A stretch of DNA of 64,000 bases from Anopheles merus. Taxonomy: Eukaryota; Arthropoda; Insecta; Diptera; Culicidae. Every line of letters starts with the position of its first letter. Positions within the stretch are counted from its first letter, which is position 1. The stretch covers positions 787,709 through 851,708 of the forward strand of contig NC_054081.1 of assembly GCF_017562075.2 (NCBI RefSeq), in the 5' to 3' direction. A program made the translations under genes and the position numbers. The notes beneath the pieces are model-generated. The model searched no databases, was not told the origin of the DNA, and saw nothing but the letters and a program-made list of their open reading frames with translations. This document shows, piece by piece, positions 22,125 to 35,943 of this stretch.

Positions 22125-23889
22125 AACATAAATTATTTATATCTGGATGAAAATGAGCATTAGAAAACCCCCATCTAACCTAGAATATTCCCTTAAAATG
22201 TTCCAAGTGCTCAATTTCACGTTTGGCGAAGTTGCCTCACTTCGTCATGCGAAAAGTTCCGCATAAAAAATATTCCCTTGAGATACTTCTCGTGACTTCT
22301 TACGTTCAAAACATCCACTCAAAACCAAAAACCCCTCCCTAAACTAACCTCCACTGAGGGGCACATGGAACAAAGATGTCCTGCTACTGCGGACTTTCCG
22401 TTGGAATGCATGTGCGCAAGATGCTTGCCTACCCGACAGCTATCGTTGCCCAAACGGCGACTCCCCCTTACGCTTAACAAGTTTTGCTTACCCATTCCCC
22501 TTTTGCCAACCAACGAACCTCAAGGACGCCCGGGTTAGTGTAACCGCATGTCTGTTAGTGAATGCAGTATGAAAAACATAAGCAGCGGCACACTTGTCGC
22601 TGTAACAACTATCGGCGAAATCGAATTCGAACCTCATTCGTCCTTTATTACCTGTCCACCACTGCACAGTGGATCCAGAGCGGGATGAAATTTCAATGTT
22701 GGTAATATTTCTGCTTTGAAGTAGATACTATTACATTAAGAAAGGCAAAATACTACACTTCTTAACCCCGTGAATCGCAAGGAATAAGGAAAGAAAATGA
22801 AAGGAACATCTTTGAACGATCAAAAAGTAGTGCATTGATTTACAATGTTAATAGTGTTTTAGAAAGGTCAGGTTGTCGCTGTACAAAGCATAAGCCTAAA
22901 TAGATCATAAAATCCTTCTTCTATAGACAACAATACGATCTATTAACAACATTTTTTTATCCCGACGTTTGTATGGGCCGCTTCCACTGTGCACTAGTTC
23001 TTCGTCAGCGTCTCCCCACGCCTGCTTACGTTCACCTTGAATTCGAACGATGCCGACCGATATTTGGAGCGAACCGGCCCCTCGTATCCGTTCTATAAAT
23101 TGGCAATCCTTTCTCCCCCCCCCCCCACCTCTCCACCGTTTCACTTGCTTATCAGCCAGCGAACAGATTGGCGCGGGCGGTGTTGAAACGTCACCGGCCG
23201 CATTTCTAGCGACCGATCCTTCGCGCGCCCGGCTATGGGATGTTTTTCGCCTAATGAGCCCTCTCTCCAGCAGAGTGGTCGCCCGCCGGTGGCCCTTTGC
23301 CAGACGGAAGGGAGTGAACTTTTTTACGAATAACCTTCCCCGCCCGATGCCCGCCCCTCCAAAACGGCGTACCGATGCCGGGTTTGTCACCCTTAATTAA
23401 CGACTGTGATTAACGCTGCCTCGGTTATCGGCCGTTAGACGTAACCTCTTTCTGCTTCTCTACCCCCATTCCCAGCATCTCTCATTCTTTGCCCCTGTTG
23501 TAGCTGTTTGTCTGCACACATCAATTTAATTAATGAGTTTCCCCTATTTCAGTCCGACCAAACCGCTGGTCCACCAAATATGGCGGTCCGCCGCTTAGCA
23601 GTGTCGCCGGCCATTTGGAGCGGGTACGAGCGCGCGCGCGCTCTGTTGAAACGTCATTATCCACTCGATATGCTCGATAATGGGCAAAACCCATTGGTGT
23701 GGTAGCTAACCTCCAGCAGACACGAGTGTGGCGATTGCGGGATTTGCGGTCCTTTGGTACGTAACGAGTAATCGCGGTGTGTCTGGGAACTCCAAAGTAG
23801 TGTTGGCTGAACTCTGCGAATGAATACGACTCCACTGATGTCTCTGGAAGGTAGGTGCAATGCTCTTAGCTCGTAATTGACTTCGGACG

Positions 23890-24270
23890 GCATCGAACGG
23901 CTTGGATGACCCCGTTGACTCCGATGGTTTCGACAATTCCGAAGACTCCGATGCTGTCGACGGTTCTGACTATTCCGATGACACTAATGACTCTGACAGC
24001 TTCAATAACCCCAAAAGCTCCGAGAGATCCGAAGACTCCGACAGTTTCGTTGGCTCCGGTAACTCCCAAGGACTCGATGGTGCAAATTCCTCCGATGACT
24101 TCGACGACTCTGTAAACACCGACGACTCTGTAAACTCAAACGACTCTGTTGTAGACTCTGATGATTTAGAAAGTTTCGATGGCTCCGCTGCGTCTCCATA
24201 CGCCTCCGATAGTTCCATTGATTCAGATTACTCCAATGACTTTCAGACTGCTTCAGACAGCTCCGGGTGG
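23890..24270. repeat. degenerate GACTCCGA-type tandem repeat
   Basis: About 380 bp of diverged 9-12-base units around GACTCCGA and GACGACTCTG. In one frame it reads as a long Ser/Asp-rich peptide, but that frame has no early ATG and no conserved domain. The composition echoes the 21.4-22.1 kb element. Confidence 0.55.
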
Positions 24271-27200
24271 AACGATTGGTTTGATTTACCCGAAATTGAA
24301 GCTCGAGACCAATTCTTAGCTGTCGATACCGATCCCGAGAGCCTACCACTGCTCCAAAGACATCTCTTTGATACCTGCTACTTGAAGATGCTACTTCAAA
24401 CTGCTCTTAAAATTTGGCTGAAGGATGTCAGGCACACACTTCACTCGCAAAAGATGTTCCAATTTTTTAAACCTTTTTGGTTGTTAAAACTCAATCGCAT
24501 CTTTGTTGCGCAAGGGCACAGCAATGACCCTTACCAGCTTCGAGAAGTTGCGAGAAGTAAAAACGCACACACATCTTTGCAACCTTCCCAGCCCGCGAAG
24601 CAAATCAGTTTGCTCTGCTGCCCAAATCCCACAACCATCCGGTGGCAATTCAGTCCCCGATAGGTCAGGGTCAGGCCAAACACCGCCACCAAATCAGCCG
24701 CGCCGCCGGTGTCACCTCCCGGGCAGCCCGTGCGCCATGACATGTGCTACCGGCCAGTCGCATTGGCAACATTGTTTTCCTCCTTCGCTACCTTCTCTAC
24801 AAAATGCCTCTCCACCACAATGGGTCGGTGGGCATAGACTCGCCGAATGTGCAAAAAAAAACCCCGCGTCGCCCCACTCCCAACGCCCCTCAACAGGAAG
24901 ATATTTTGCTGCTGGCGGTGTTTGCCGCCGCCGGCGTGGAATCAGTTACGCAAAAATTCATCGCGCACGAGAGCCGCGAGGGAGGAACCAAAGTCAGCCC
25001 CGGCGGAGAACGCGCGGGTGAGACAGAAAGGCGTGCACAGAAGACTAAAAAAAAGCATAGAGCGATAGAAAGACCTGGTGCAACCGACCCCCAATGAACG
25101 GCCGAACCGTCGTGGCCAAGCCAAACCCGAAGGACAAGTGATGTGTGGCCATCTTGAATTGCCTTTCCTCCGCCGCGAATGGATTGGCGTTTTGCGCCGT
25201 TTGTTTGCTGCGCACGCCCAGCATCCTTTGCATCTTTGTTTTTGTTGGCGTGTCGTGCGTTCCGGTGTTGGCCGGCAGGTCCTTCACTGAGGCTGAGGTC
25301 GAAAGGCCCAACGCAGCGGTGTGGAGTTTGGGCGACGTGCGAGCTCTGAAGAACATAATTGACATGTTTTGTTCGGCAAGAAAAATGAAGGGAATGGCCT
25401 TGCCGGATGCCTTTGGCGCAGGCCAGCTCAGCCCGTTCCGGCTTCACGCATCGTCGTAGTGCCGAGATGTTGAGGGATTTTGCATGAAGATGTCGCATTG
25501 AAGGGGGTCGGGTCGGAAATCCGGGATGCCCAACACGCACGCACGCTGTAAACAGATCGGCCCACTACGCAATTGCCTGAAGCTCGTGCCTAACCGAGGC
25601 GAATTGCTCAAAACAGATGATGCTCCTAAATGAGATTTGGTGATTGAAGGTTGCTGAGTTCAAGGCTTGAGGTGGGTTTTGTTTATGATGTTTGCTCTGC
25701 CCCAGTAATAAACATCTTCAGGGCGAATGTCGAACGTTCGGAAGCTTCTTGAAGAGCTCCAGCGTAGTTTTTGAAACAACGCGTTTAAAGCCCTACTCTC
25801 GTCACAGTCAGCTAGCAACGATGCGAGGGCTTCACGTCCAAAACTCCCAGGTCACAGCACTTCTGTTGCCCCTTTCTGGCCTGTCAGCAATACGTCAGAA
25901 CGTCTGCCAACTATTTGCGACTCTTTTTTTCTCTCTCTCGTTGTTGCAGGTTGCAAACGAACTCCGCACTAAACAAATTGCTCCCTTCGGTCGGGTTGTG
26001 CGGTCGTGGGGAGGGCAACACAGCACCACGGAACCCATTAGCGCCCAGTCCGCGGCATGCTCGCATAATCTCCGCAATCTCACGCGAAACCCCCCCTCTT
26101 CCCCCACACTTTTCGCGCCAGTTTTCCGCCATGTTTGCGTGCACAGCAAGGCACGAGTCTCAAGGACTCCAAAGTCATGCCGCGGTGGACATTACACAAC
26201 CGGCGCGCACACTCGGCAGATTGATTTGATGCCTCTGTCCCGCTGGCTCTACCCGGGTGTCTCTGCTGCCCACCCGGAATACCCCACTTGGGAGATGGGG
26301 GTGGGGTGGGGATGAGAACGATCGAGTCCGCTGGTCGCCAAATCGAACCGATCGATTGCCTGCGAAGTGATGCGCGCGCACATGCCATCAGCACACGTGC
26401 AGCCCGATGCAATGCAACAATGGCCCGACCGGGCGGGTGAGCCTGACCGATGATGCTGCTGCGGCGCCACAGTGACACCAGTGGCCGCCTCTCTCAGCGA
26501 CGATTTCGCGATCTCGGTCGCGCAATGTTTCCGCTGGGGTTGCGGGGGTTCGTCGCTTGCGCTTGCGCGAATCGAACGCGAACCAATTCGAAGCAGTGAC
26601 GTGGTGCGGTCAGCGGCTTCTTGAGCCAGCCTTTATCCACCGCATTGCTACTGCTGTTCTAGTTTTCCGAGCGGTGGCGGGAAAATTGCACCAGCAGGCT
26701 GGCCGGTCTAATATCTGCCATTATGGGCGAAAGGAGGTTGCACGAATCGCATCAAGTCCCCTTTCCACCGCGAGCCGCCCTATGAAGATGTAAAAGATAA
26801 AGAGAATGTACATCGTATAATCGCAGCCTCTTAGGCAATGGGACAATAGGAAGGGGAGAGACGTAGATATATTAGCGAGGTGTGACGAGGGCTGCGCCAT
26901 CTCGGCGCTTAGGGATGCGATCGGGAAGATCACGCTGCGTTGGAGTAATTGCGCTCGCGCCGACACTCTCGCGCGTCATCAATTAAGGGTGCGATCAGCA
27001 ACGACAACACAAAAGTGTCTCAAATGCCAACTCGCAAACCCGGGAGTTTGCCGTTTTTCAGGTCAGCAAAAGCAGCGCCCACAGCGCAAGGCCGATTTTT
27101 ACTGCGACTAGGTGCCAGGCAAGCCAGGCAATAAAACTCCAAACCTTCACCAATTCACGAGCGCGCGAAAATCGGCAAAACCGCGACACCGAACGGGTGC

Positions 27201-28343
27201 TTTTGAATCACGTTTGACCAACCGGGTGGGTTATTTTAACGACTGCCACGCACTTGCTGGGCGAATATATTTATCGCCCGAAGGAGAGAGTATTGAAATC
27301 AGCGCGCGGTGTACTCCATCGAGAGGTGGGGAGTGCAAGGGTCGCCACCGCCGAACCGGGTGCTAACTTAGAATGGCTTGCTAGTGGCTGGTAAAAGGTA
27401 CGTTGGCGCGTTGCGAAATAATTGATTGTGCGTGAGAACGCAGCCAATAAATGAAGTATCGGCGGGGAGCTTTTTGGTGTGTGCGCATGTGTGTCTAACA
27501 GGATCGCATATTTCCAAGTGTCTATACCCCAGAGCATAGAGCGCTCCTTAATGAGCATCTCGCAGCGGCACTGCGTCCCAGTTTCTGCCCACGTGTGCAC
27601 GCGTGCGTGTGTGTGTGTGTGTGACCCCATAAGCGTCGTCAGAAATCGAAACACCGTTCGATGATTTGTTTTTCTTCTTTGTGCTGTGCAGCCCTTGGTT
27701 CGATAGTTGTTTACTTGGTCGGGGTCCGCCAGCACTAAAAAAAGGCCCCGCTCGCCTTTTTGTCTCCCCCTTTCACCGTCAGCTTTCTGCTCGCGAACAC
27801 ACGATCAAACCACCGGTGCAGCTTGCAAGCTGCAGCTCGGCCACGGTGAAAGTGCACTATCAACTGCCCGCCCAGCATATCTTCCCCCTCCTCGCAAAAG
27901 TGGGCAAACTTCCTGCCCGCGAGCGCGCGTGCCCAACGGGCCCAGCGACCTTATTGTTTTTTTTTTTAGTTTTCTGCTAAATCGTTTGCCGTTTTGCCTT
28001 TTTTGTTTGTTTGTTTCATGCTTTACTTTGCGAGCAGCGCAACGCATTCGCGCACTTCCAAGAAGGATCCGGCGGGCCCATGCGAGCGGGCCCAAAGGAG
28101 GAGCGGCTTTGCACATTAAACATTAGAGGCATGCACGTGTGCGCGTACGCGTTATACAATAGTGCACGCAACGCAGCAAAACCACGCCGAGGGAGTGTGT
28201 GCAGCGGGCTCTAATCGTATGTGGCATAATATAAACGATTAACCTTTTGTCATTTGACGAACGGCTTGTTTGTGTTTGCGCAGTGTGATTGATCGGGGGA
28301 CGGCGCGGTTCAAATTGGCATCTTACGCGCTCACTGTGTGGCT

Positions 28344-28436
28344 GGCTCGACAGCCGAGCGGGCAAAGCGACTGGATGTGATTTGGGTGTGTAAGGTAAGG
28401 TAATTAAACAGACGGCGATGGTTCAAATCCCTGAAA
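28344..28436 (+). repeat. tRNA-Ser/Leu-like pseudogene or SINE head
   Basis: An A-box-like CAGCCGAGCGGG (28351-28362) is followed 58 bases later by a near-consensus B box GGTTCAAATCC (28420-28430). Spacing and the GCAAAGCGACTGG context resemble a class II tRNA, but the T stem pairs only partly and the acceptor stem does not close, so a pseudogene or a SINE promoter is more likely than a functional tRNA. Confidence 0.4.
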
Positions 28437-30169
28437 CTCTGTGGGATATTGAATTTACAAAATCTTTTTCTTTCTATATATATGTACATGTTGAGTTGAA
28501 AGAGCTAATGTGCGTCTTCTTCTTCTTCTTGTTGATGAAATCGATTCAGATGCTCTTCAATATACATAAAATAGAGTGGGTATAATAAAAACAGAAAACA
28601 AATAGCTGCTCTACTGCTTTGCAAAAATAAATAAACAATCAATCCGAACAATCATGTCAATGTGTTATTGTGTACGTACGCCCGCGCTATCTCTTTCGCT
28701 CTCTCACACCTATTCGTGACAAATCAAGTCCTTACGATTGCGTAACCAAAGGCACCAACACACACCATCGGGACGACTGTGTTGGGGTACGGTGTTGCGC
28801 TCGGGGGGGAGCCTTCTCAGCGCCTTATTTTGGAGCGAAAAAGAGATTGGCCTTGCAGTGGGTCTACAGAAAACAAAAACCCACAAAATACAACAGTGTA
28901 CCGGCGTGTGTTGTACCGGCAAAAGCCAGACGGCCCGCGAGGGATACGCGGAGAGCAGACAGAAGAAGAAAAGAAAAACACCAGAAAAAGAAAGAAAAGG
29001 CATAGATACAAATTAGGGTCACAGCAGGATTGTGCGCGTGAACCAGATTGTGCAATATGCGACCGGGGCAGTGACATTTTGCCGTTGCCGCACTTTCCGT
29101 TCCCATTTGCCTACTCGGTACTTTCTGCACGCCGCTTTTTGGGGGCAGCGCTGTACGATGCGTTGCGGTTGGGACGCAGGGCGTTGATACAGTTGATAAT
29201 TTTGAGCCCGTAAAAATGCTGCACTAACGAGACGAGCATTAAAATTCGATAAGACTACCCAACTCACTGCACTCGGTGTTGCGCTAATGGCACAGTGAAG
29301 GTTGTTAGCTTCGGTCTGAAAGGTTATCCCTGCTTTGCGAGCGAACATTCACAGCGCTAGAAATTCATGCTGAAGATTTTCATTATTTATTCCCCTCCCC
29401 TTCCACATGTGCACACGCGAACAACATGTTTACATCGCTTTTCGTGCACAGTTACCGAACGGAATCGTCATTCGCTTGTCATCATCATCTCGCGCAGCCA
29501 TTATTTTCTGATCAATCATCGAGGGCGCAAAACAGGCGCAGAGGCGTACGCGTTAGGGCGATCGACGAATACTCGAGGCACGGCTCATGCCCTGTTGTTT
29601 ACCATGACCCTGCCTGGCGGTTTGGAAGGGACGGGATTAACACAACAAACAATATTGACACGAGTCGGGAGTAGACCTGGGTTTTGTACCCATGTTATGC
29701 CACACATTTGTGCAATAATATTTCAGTGGCAGAAATTCGTATAAGCACACACGCTTAGAAATGTTGAATTTCCTTATAGTAGAGATTGTTTCTTCCAAAA
29801 AAAGACACCATTGCTTAAAGTTTAAAATACGCTTATGGTGTGTTCTGCATTTAAAAAATCATAAATCAAAAATATACTCATTGGGTCACATTTTGTTCAG
29901 TTTTCTTATTACCAAAAGTCATTAAAAGCTTAGAGGCTTGTGACAAAACTACGAGTGTGCTCTTAAAATGATTGCCGCCACTGTATGATCAACAGGTTTA
30001 AGACAAAGGCTAAATAGTACATTTGTAAAATAACATTCATCTTCTTTTTATTAACATATTTGTAACAGAGAAAGTCTTTAGAACCTTCATTTACCTGCTA
30101 ACGGATCCTTACCTATAAAACCATCAAACACGTAACACCCTATAAGCGCATTGTTTAAAGATCCCATAG

Positions 30170-30245
30170 CGTGAGCACGGGGTTTGAACTCACGACGACT
30201 GGAACGGTAGTGCACAGCGGATCCCGCTCGACCATCAAGTACGTT
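30170..30245 (-). repeat. tRNA-related SINE head (minus strand)
   Basis: On the minus strand TGGTCGAGCGG (30234-30224) forms an A box and GTTCAAACC (complement of 30181-30189) a B box. The spacing suits a tRNA-derived polymerase III promoter. No closing acceptor stem was found; the 3' tail was not delimited. Confidence 0.4.
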
Positions 30246-33060
30246 CGGTAAGCGATCGCTCTGTGACGCTTTTATTTGTTGCAACACTGCAATATGTAAC
30301 AAAAACGGATTGCAACATATTAAGTTGTTCAATTAAAACGGTACCAAGCTGTATAAAAATTCCAACCAAGCCACTGCTTATCTGCAATTCCAGCAGAATT
30401 TCGCTCCTGATCGGCAGCATGCATTTTAAAACGCCACGCAATGGTTACACCATCGCCGCTGCAACCTGGGACGCAATGGAAAGGGGCAAAATAAACCCCA
30501 ATAAACCACCGACGAAAGGAAGCTGTGGTTCTACCCTCCCCTCATCCGCCTGAGAGCTTCGGGTGCTGCAACCGAGGTGTCAACTGCTGCACCCCACGCT
30601 AGTGCCCAATTGCATCCACCGGATCGGAACTGCACCAATTCAGCGGCTCCGTGTGCGATGTGATCGTACAAAAAAAAATGCTATAAATAAAAACCTCCTA
30701 TCCGCTCCCTTCTGCCCCTTTCCTAACCCTCCTGAGATCTGCCTCCTAACCTCATCCTTGTTTATGACGACTGCCAGAGAAGACCACACACAACAGCAGC
30801 GGCAGCAGCAACAACGCTTAAAACATTATTCCACCGAAGCTTATTGCGTAGGGGACGAGAAATAATAATGTTACATGACATGGTATGGCCGACAAAATAA
30901 CAACGACAACAGCAACAAAAAACGCACACAACAAATGCGTGCAAATAAGGCACAGAAAAAAAACATCATACGCAGGCCAGCTACAAAATTGCATCTCGTG
31001 CGCGAGTCGGCAACCTACATTTCGTAATTGAAGCAATCGTTTCCAATAAACGAACGATATCCTAAGCGAAGTGACCAGGGGACGATGGGGGGGGGGGGGT
31101 ACGGCGGTGCTCCGTTTTGCTTTTTTCGGCGTCTCCCCTTTCCGGCCTTCCTGCTCCGTGCGGCTTGGCCAGCCTTTGACACGGCAGCGCGAAGCCCGTG
31201 CGCGACGAACCTAGAAGGAAGGATTTCAATGCCCGACCAAGGCGGGAGCGAGCGAGAGCGCGAGTGCGCTGCGCGACGACTGCGGGTGGGGTCGTGCCGG
31301 GTACCGAACCACGGTCGGGCACCGAAGGTGGCCGCAAAATCCTGTCGATCAACTTTCTACACGCACGATCGGCTGTGCTGTGCTGGCCCGCTCCTTCTTG
31401 CCCCTCGCCGCATCCCCGCGCTCCTCATCCCGGACTGCATAATTGGGGTTGCAGCGGATGCATGCGCTGAAATGTCCGGCGGCTTGGACTGGCTGTGGTG
31501 GCAGTGGTGGTACTGGTGATTTCGGTCCGGCGGGTCAAAAAGTCGCGAATTCTTCCACACCGCAGCCCAACCGCGACACCCACAGCACTCCCATCCGGGG
31601 TCCCAAGAAAAGGGGAGAAAAGGGGCGTGCGGGCAGTGGCCAAAGGGCAACAAGATTGCGAAGCGAGGCCAAATACGACATGATCTGTCGCACGCAGCGT
31701 ACACCTTCCCGTCCTCGCTCGAGAAAACGTAACAAGAGAGCGCCCCAAAAAAACTGAAGAAAAAAACAAACTCGACAACGTCAACAAGCCACGCCGTTGT
31801 TGTGTGTGACGCTGGGGAGCGAATGCAACAACGCACCGACCCCGTGACCCGCTTTGTTCGCTTCCAAAAACGTGCGCTACCGCCCTCGAAACGCGCTCGG
31901 TCTCACCGGAGTCCTGCCGTCGGCCACCAATGAGCGATGACAAACACACACACCCGGCAAACATACAAATAGGGAGCGACCTCCGGCACCCTGGGGGCAC
32001 GGTGCTGCCCACACCACCGTCCAGTGGAGCGGCGGTTTCGGTGCCGTTCCAAGGGTGTACCAAGGTCACCGATCATAACGCTAAACCGCCCGCAGGCGGA
32101 TCCTGCCGAGATGGGAATCTTGCCAGCTTAAAATCACAACTGCGAAGAACGAAAAATGGAACAAGGTTTCATTCGGTTGCGGTGCGGCAGGAACGCTACT
32201 GGACCGCGTGGAAGCAGTCGAGGACAGTATGAAGGTACAAGGTAAAGGTAAAGGTGTGGTGTACACCCTGTACACGAGCATACCGGGTGTGCGCGCGCAG
32301 TGCAATTATAAATACACACACACACACACGCCAGCGAGAATGTCTGAAAAGGGTCCTTTCGTGTTGGGGCTGACCGCGAGCTTCGAAGGTGAAATCAATC
32401 TGAGCGTGATCGCGATCTCCCCCAAAGCCAAAGTGCCACCGTCTAATGGTTGTCCGAGCCGGGGCGCTGGGAGGTGAGTGGCCAGACAATTTAGGTTACC
32501 GCCGCATGGTTTCGCTGGCTGGCTGGCTGGCACGTATCCTTCGCGGGTGGGCATACGCAGGTGGGTGGATTTATGCCGGCGAGCGCAAGAGAGAGATCGT
32601 TAATCGCTTGCGTCTTGCTTTTAGCGTGCTCGCGGTAGAAGTGCGCGAGGTTAGAGGTAGAGCAGCGGGCCTGGACGGGCAATATATCTGTCCAAATTTG
32701 CAGTTTCGATCAAGGTTTATCGTTCATCGTTTAGGCTCTGGTAGCGAGCGGGCCAGACCAGACCAGGGTGATAGGAAAATGAGCTCCACATTGATCCACA
32801 TGGTGGTGCGCAGTGTCGCAATATTTACTCAGGTAGCGGTTAGATGTTGCCCGTTGGTGTTATCTTTATGGTAGGAGCGGCGTCTATCGTGGTTCTGATG
32901 TGATGCAATCGTGCCGTAACATGTCACGATATGTATACCAATTTTAAAAGGAGATTATTATCTGTACCGCGCAGCATCCAGACACTCCTTCAGGCAATGT
33001 AATATGCTAGTAGGCATATTTTGACTGATCTTTTTTCATTATCTGGAGTGCAGTTGTCTC

Positions 33061-33081
33061 AAAAAAAAAAAAAAAAAAAAA
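33061..33081. repeat. poly-A tract
   Basis: 21 consecutive A, followed within 200 bases by the 53-bp minisatellite. It could be the tail of an old retroposed sequence. Confidence 0.85.
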
Positions 33082-33253
33082 CAAAATTCAACTCCAAGTC
33101 AACACCAGATTCCGGTCCAATTGAGATTAATCCAGTTCAGTCCTGACGAACCCGAAAGAGTCCATATGTGTCTGGAGGAATCCGAATGTGGATGTTGAAT
33201 GAGTCTGGGTGAATCCAGAGAAGGTTGAATGAGTATGTCTATGTCTGAATGAA

Positions 33254-33411
33254 CCTGGACATTTCTGAAGGAGAAAGTCTCGGATATCCCGACAATTCCG
33301 GATGAGCCTGGACATCTCTGAAGGAGAAAGTCCCGGATATCCCGACAATTTCGGATGAGCCTGGACATCTCTGAAGTGTAAGTCCCGGATATCCCGGCGA
33401 TTCCGGATGAG
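33254..33411. repeat. 53-bp minisatellite, three copies
   Basis: Copies start at 33254, 33307 and 33360, each beginning CCTGGACAT and containing CGGATATCCCG. Units 1 and 2 are 53 bp and unit 3 is one base shorter. Less regular related sequence flanks it on both sides (about 33120-33450). Confidence 0.85.
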
Positions 33412-34839
33412 TCTGAATAAGCCTGGACAAGCCTGGACACCTCCATTCAAGATTTGATTACGATTTGGTTACGATTTGACTCCTGACGACTTTCGACGGA
33501 ATTCAATCTATTAACTCATCATTCATCTTTTGAATGTTCTTACGAGAGGTCTAATGAAAAGTCAATGTCATGATTGGATAGAGTGATTTGATTCTGACAA
33601 ATGAAAGCTCTGGAGATGGGTAACTTTCAAACAGATACTTAAACCTTAATAAATCTTGAAAGCGCATCAATCAATCTTTATATCGTTGAAGATTCATGTC
33701 AAAGCTTCTTTACGACTCATTTGCAATGTAACTCACTAATTTAGAGACAACGAAATCCCAAAATGCTGAGTCACATGTCGGGCGCACAGATATCAAACAT
33801 TCCCAATTCGTCATCCATGTGCTCATCCATGATCTCAATTACATCAGACATTGCTCAAAACACCATCTCATCAACCCTAAACCGGGCTTAGCTACCAAAC
33901 GGTGCCCGGGGTGCCACTCGCCAGATCTTCGATTGCGGTGCGATCTCGATATATTGTTTGACCGTCACCTGCTACTAAAAACAACCAAAAACCGAACCCG
34001 AATGCATATCAACTACACCATCAACCATTAACGAGAGCTGTCAAACGCGGGCTAGCAGACGGGAGCGCAAGGGGAGGTGAAATGCAGACGAAAAGAGCGT
34101 GCAGCAAGTTCGTTCGGCCAAGGCAATGCGTAACATTCCAAGACCATGAGAACCTCAGTGAGCCAAACCGTCCACCAAGGTGATGCTGGTGATGCTTTCC
34201 CTCCGTTCAGGCGACGGAGCATTCCTTCGGCGTTTGTGTTTCGTGCGAACAGTGGGAAGTCCCCAAATGTTGCACCCCCCGCGACCGCTCACCTGCTGTT
34301 CGAGCGGACGACAGGTTCACTCGGTACAAGAGCACTCTCCTTCAGCACCGGAGCGTCAACGGCATAAACGGCTGTTCGGTTGGGTGCTAATTTTGTTTGG
34401 GAAATTAAAAACTCCCCTTAGGTCCGATCGATCGAACCGATCGCGGCACGGCAACCGCCACGCCACAGAAAAGGTCGCCACCTCCGGGCGATCCAATCGG
34501 CTCTAATTGCGGATCGATCGCGGGCGAACGAGCGCGCGCGCGCGCACACGCCGGGCGAAAGGCAGGCGAGAATTTTAATGAAATAAATTCATGAATGACT
34601 TTGATTCGACCGAAGAAAAACACACCGGCTAGAGCGTCCTAACTGTTCGCCTTGTTTGGGCGTTGAAGTTCCTCCCCTCCCGCTCCCTTCCCTTGTCGGT
34701 GTGCGGCTTTTGTACGGGGTTGATCAGCCGCGATAGGTCCAAGACGTTGTTTATGCGATGCAGAATAGGTGCGAGAGCTGTGGCGGTGCGATGGACCGGG
34801 TGGACGCCTAATCTTCTCCGCCGCCACCAAACCCACCCT

Positions 34840-34862
34840 CCCCCCCCCCCCCCCCCCCCCCC
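34840..34862. repeat. poly-C tract
   Basis: 23 consecutive C residues in a purine/pyrimidine-skewed GC-rich stretch; prone to length error in assembly. Confidence 0.9.
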
Positions 34863-35917
34863 GATCCAGGGGTCGGGTCAAAAGAGAGCTCAACAGGTCG
34901 TAGACGGGGCAGCAGTGGAGGAGCTAATAAGATCACGAAATAGAACCGAGACCAAAACCGAGCCGGTGACTAACGACCCGAACTCCAATGGTGAATGGGC
35001 CAGCCGCTGAAGCCCCGTGGTATCTCTGTCGTCGTCTCGGTTACTCCATCTTTATGCACGCTCTCGCCTTCTTACTCTCTCTCTCTCTCTCTCTCCTTCT
35101 CTCTCGCGCGCTCTGCTTCTCCCCGGTCCGGGCTTTCGTCCACTGCTGGACCAATGACCTCTAGCTGTACTTTTGAAGCTTGAACCCTTCGCCCGCGGCA
35201 CGTCAAGAAGTCACCACCACCGCCACACTGCTGACACGTCTCGCGTCACGCGTTCCGTATTCTAGTTTTCTGCATACACATGAACGGCAGCGAGAGTGCA
35301 AGGGGCGCAAAAGCAGCCCGGGCGGCGAGGGGCCCCGAATTACGGTGTATTATGTAATACACGCCCCGCGGGAGCCGTTCCGTCGATGCGTGTGTTCCGT
35401 CCAATCCTGGGACGGCCGCCACGGCAGAATTTGAAGCAGCAGCAATCGGAGGGTTTGCTCGCGGCCAACGAATAAATAATGGCAGTAAAACTATTTTGGA
35501 TGCGATCGCTATCGGTGCACATACACACAGAGCCCACGTTGCAGGCCGAGCCGGGGCCCAAATAAATATTGGTCGCTGACGTCTGTCGCGTCACAAGTTC
35601 GTTGAAAAAAAAAAAGAATATACATATAAATAACAAAATACAAAAAAACACACACACAGCGCTGGATTTTGGGGCGTGATGTGAAGGGGAATTTTGCAGT
35701 ACGACCTTTCGGCCAAACACATTGCTGCCCGACCCACCCCGAAGACCCACCTGGGCCGGGCACCCTCCCGGGTGTTTGCTATCTATAAATGGGCTCGACT
35801 TACTTTCTCACCCGGCACAGGCGGCCGTTTGCGGTAGGGCGTTCGGAGCGGCCCGTAATGCAGCTCGGTCGGGCAGAATTTGGCCGGCTCGTTTCGGGAT
35901 GTAAGGAATGGGGCTCT

Positions 35918-35943
35918 TGCTGCTGCTGCTGCTGCTGCTGCTG
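35918..35943. repeat. (TGC)n trinucleotide run
   Basis: About 8-9 TGC/CAG units. It is not part of a supported coding frame. Confidence 0.85.

Noticed and set aside
23902..24663. 253-codon Ser/Asp-rich frame
   Set aside because: Built on a degenerate repeat, opens with TTG instead of ATG, no conserved domain in its non-repeat half.
24890..25540. 216-codon minus-strand frame and other long frames in 22.9-35 kb
   Set aside because: Overlapping frames on both strands in GC-rich DNA, no motif, no coherent splice structure.
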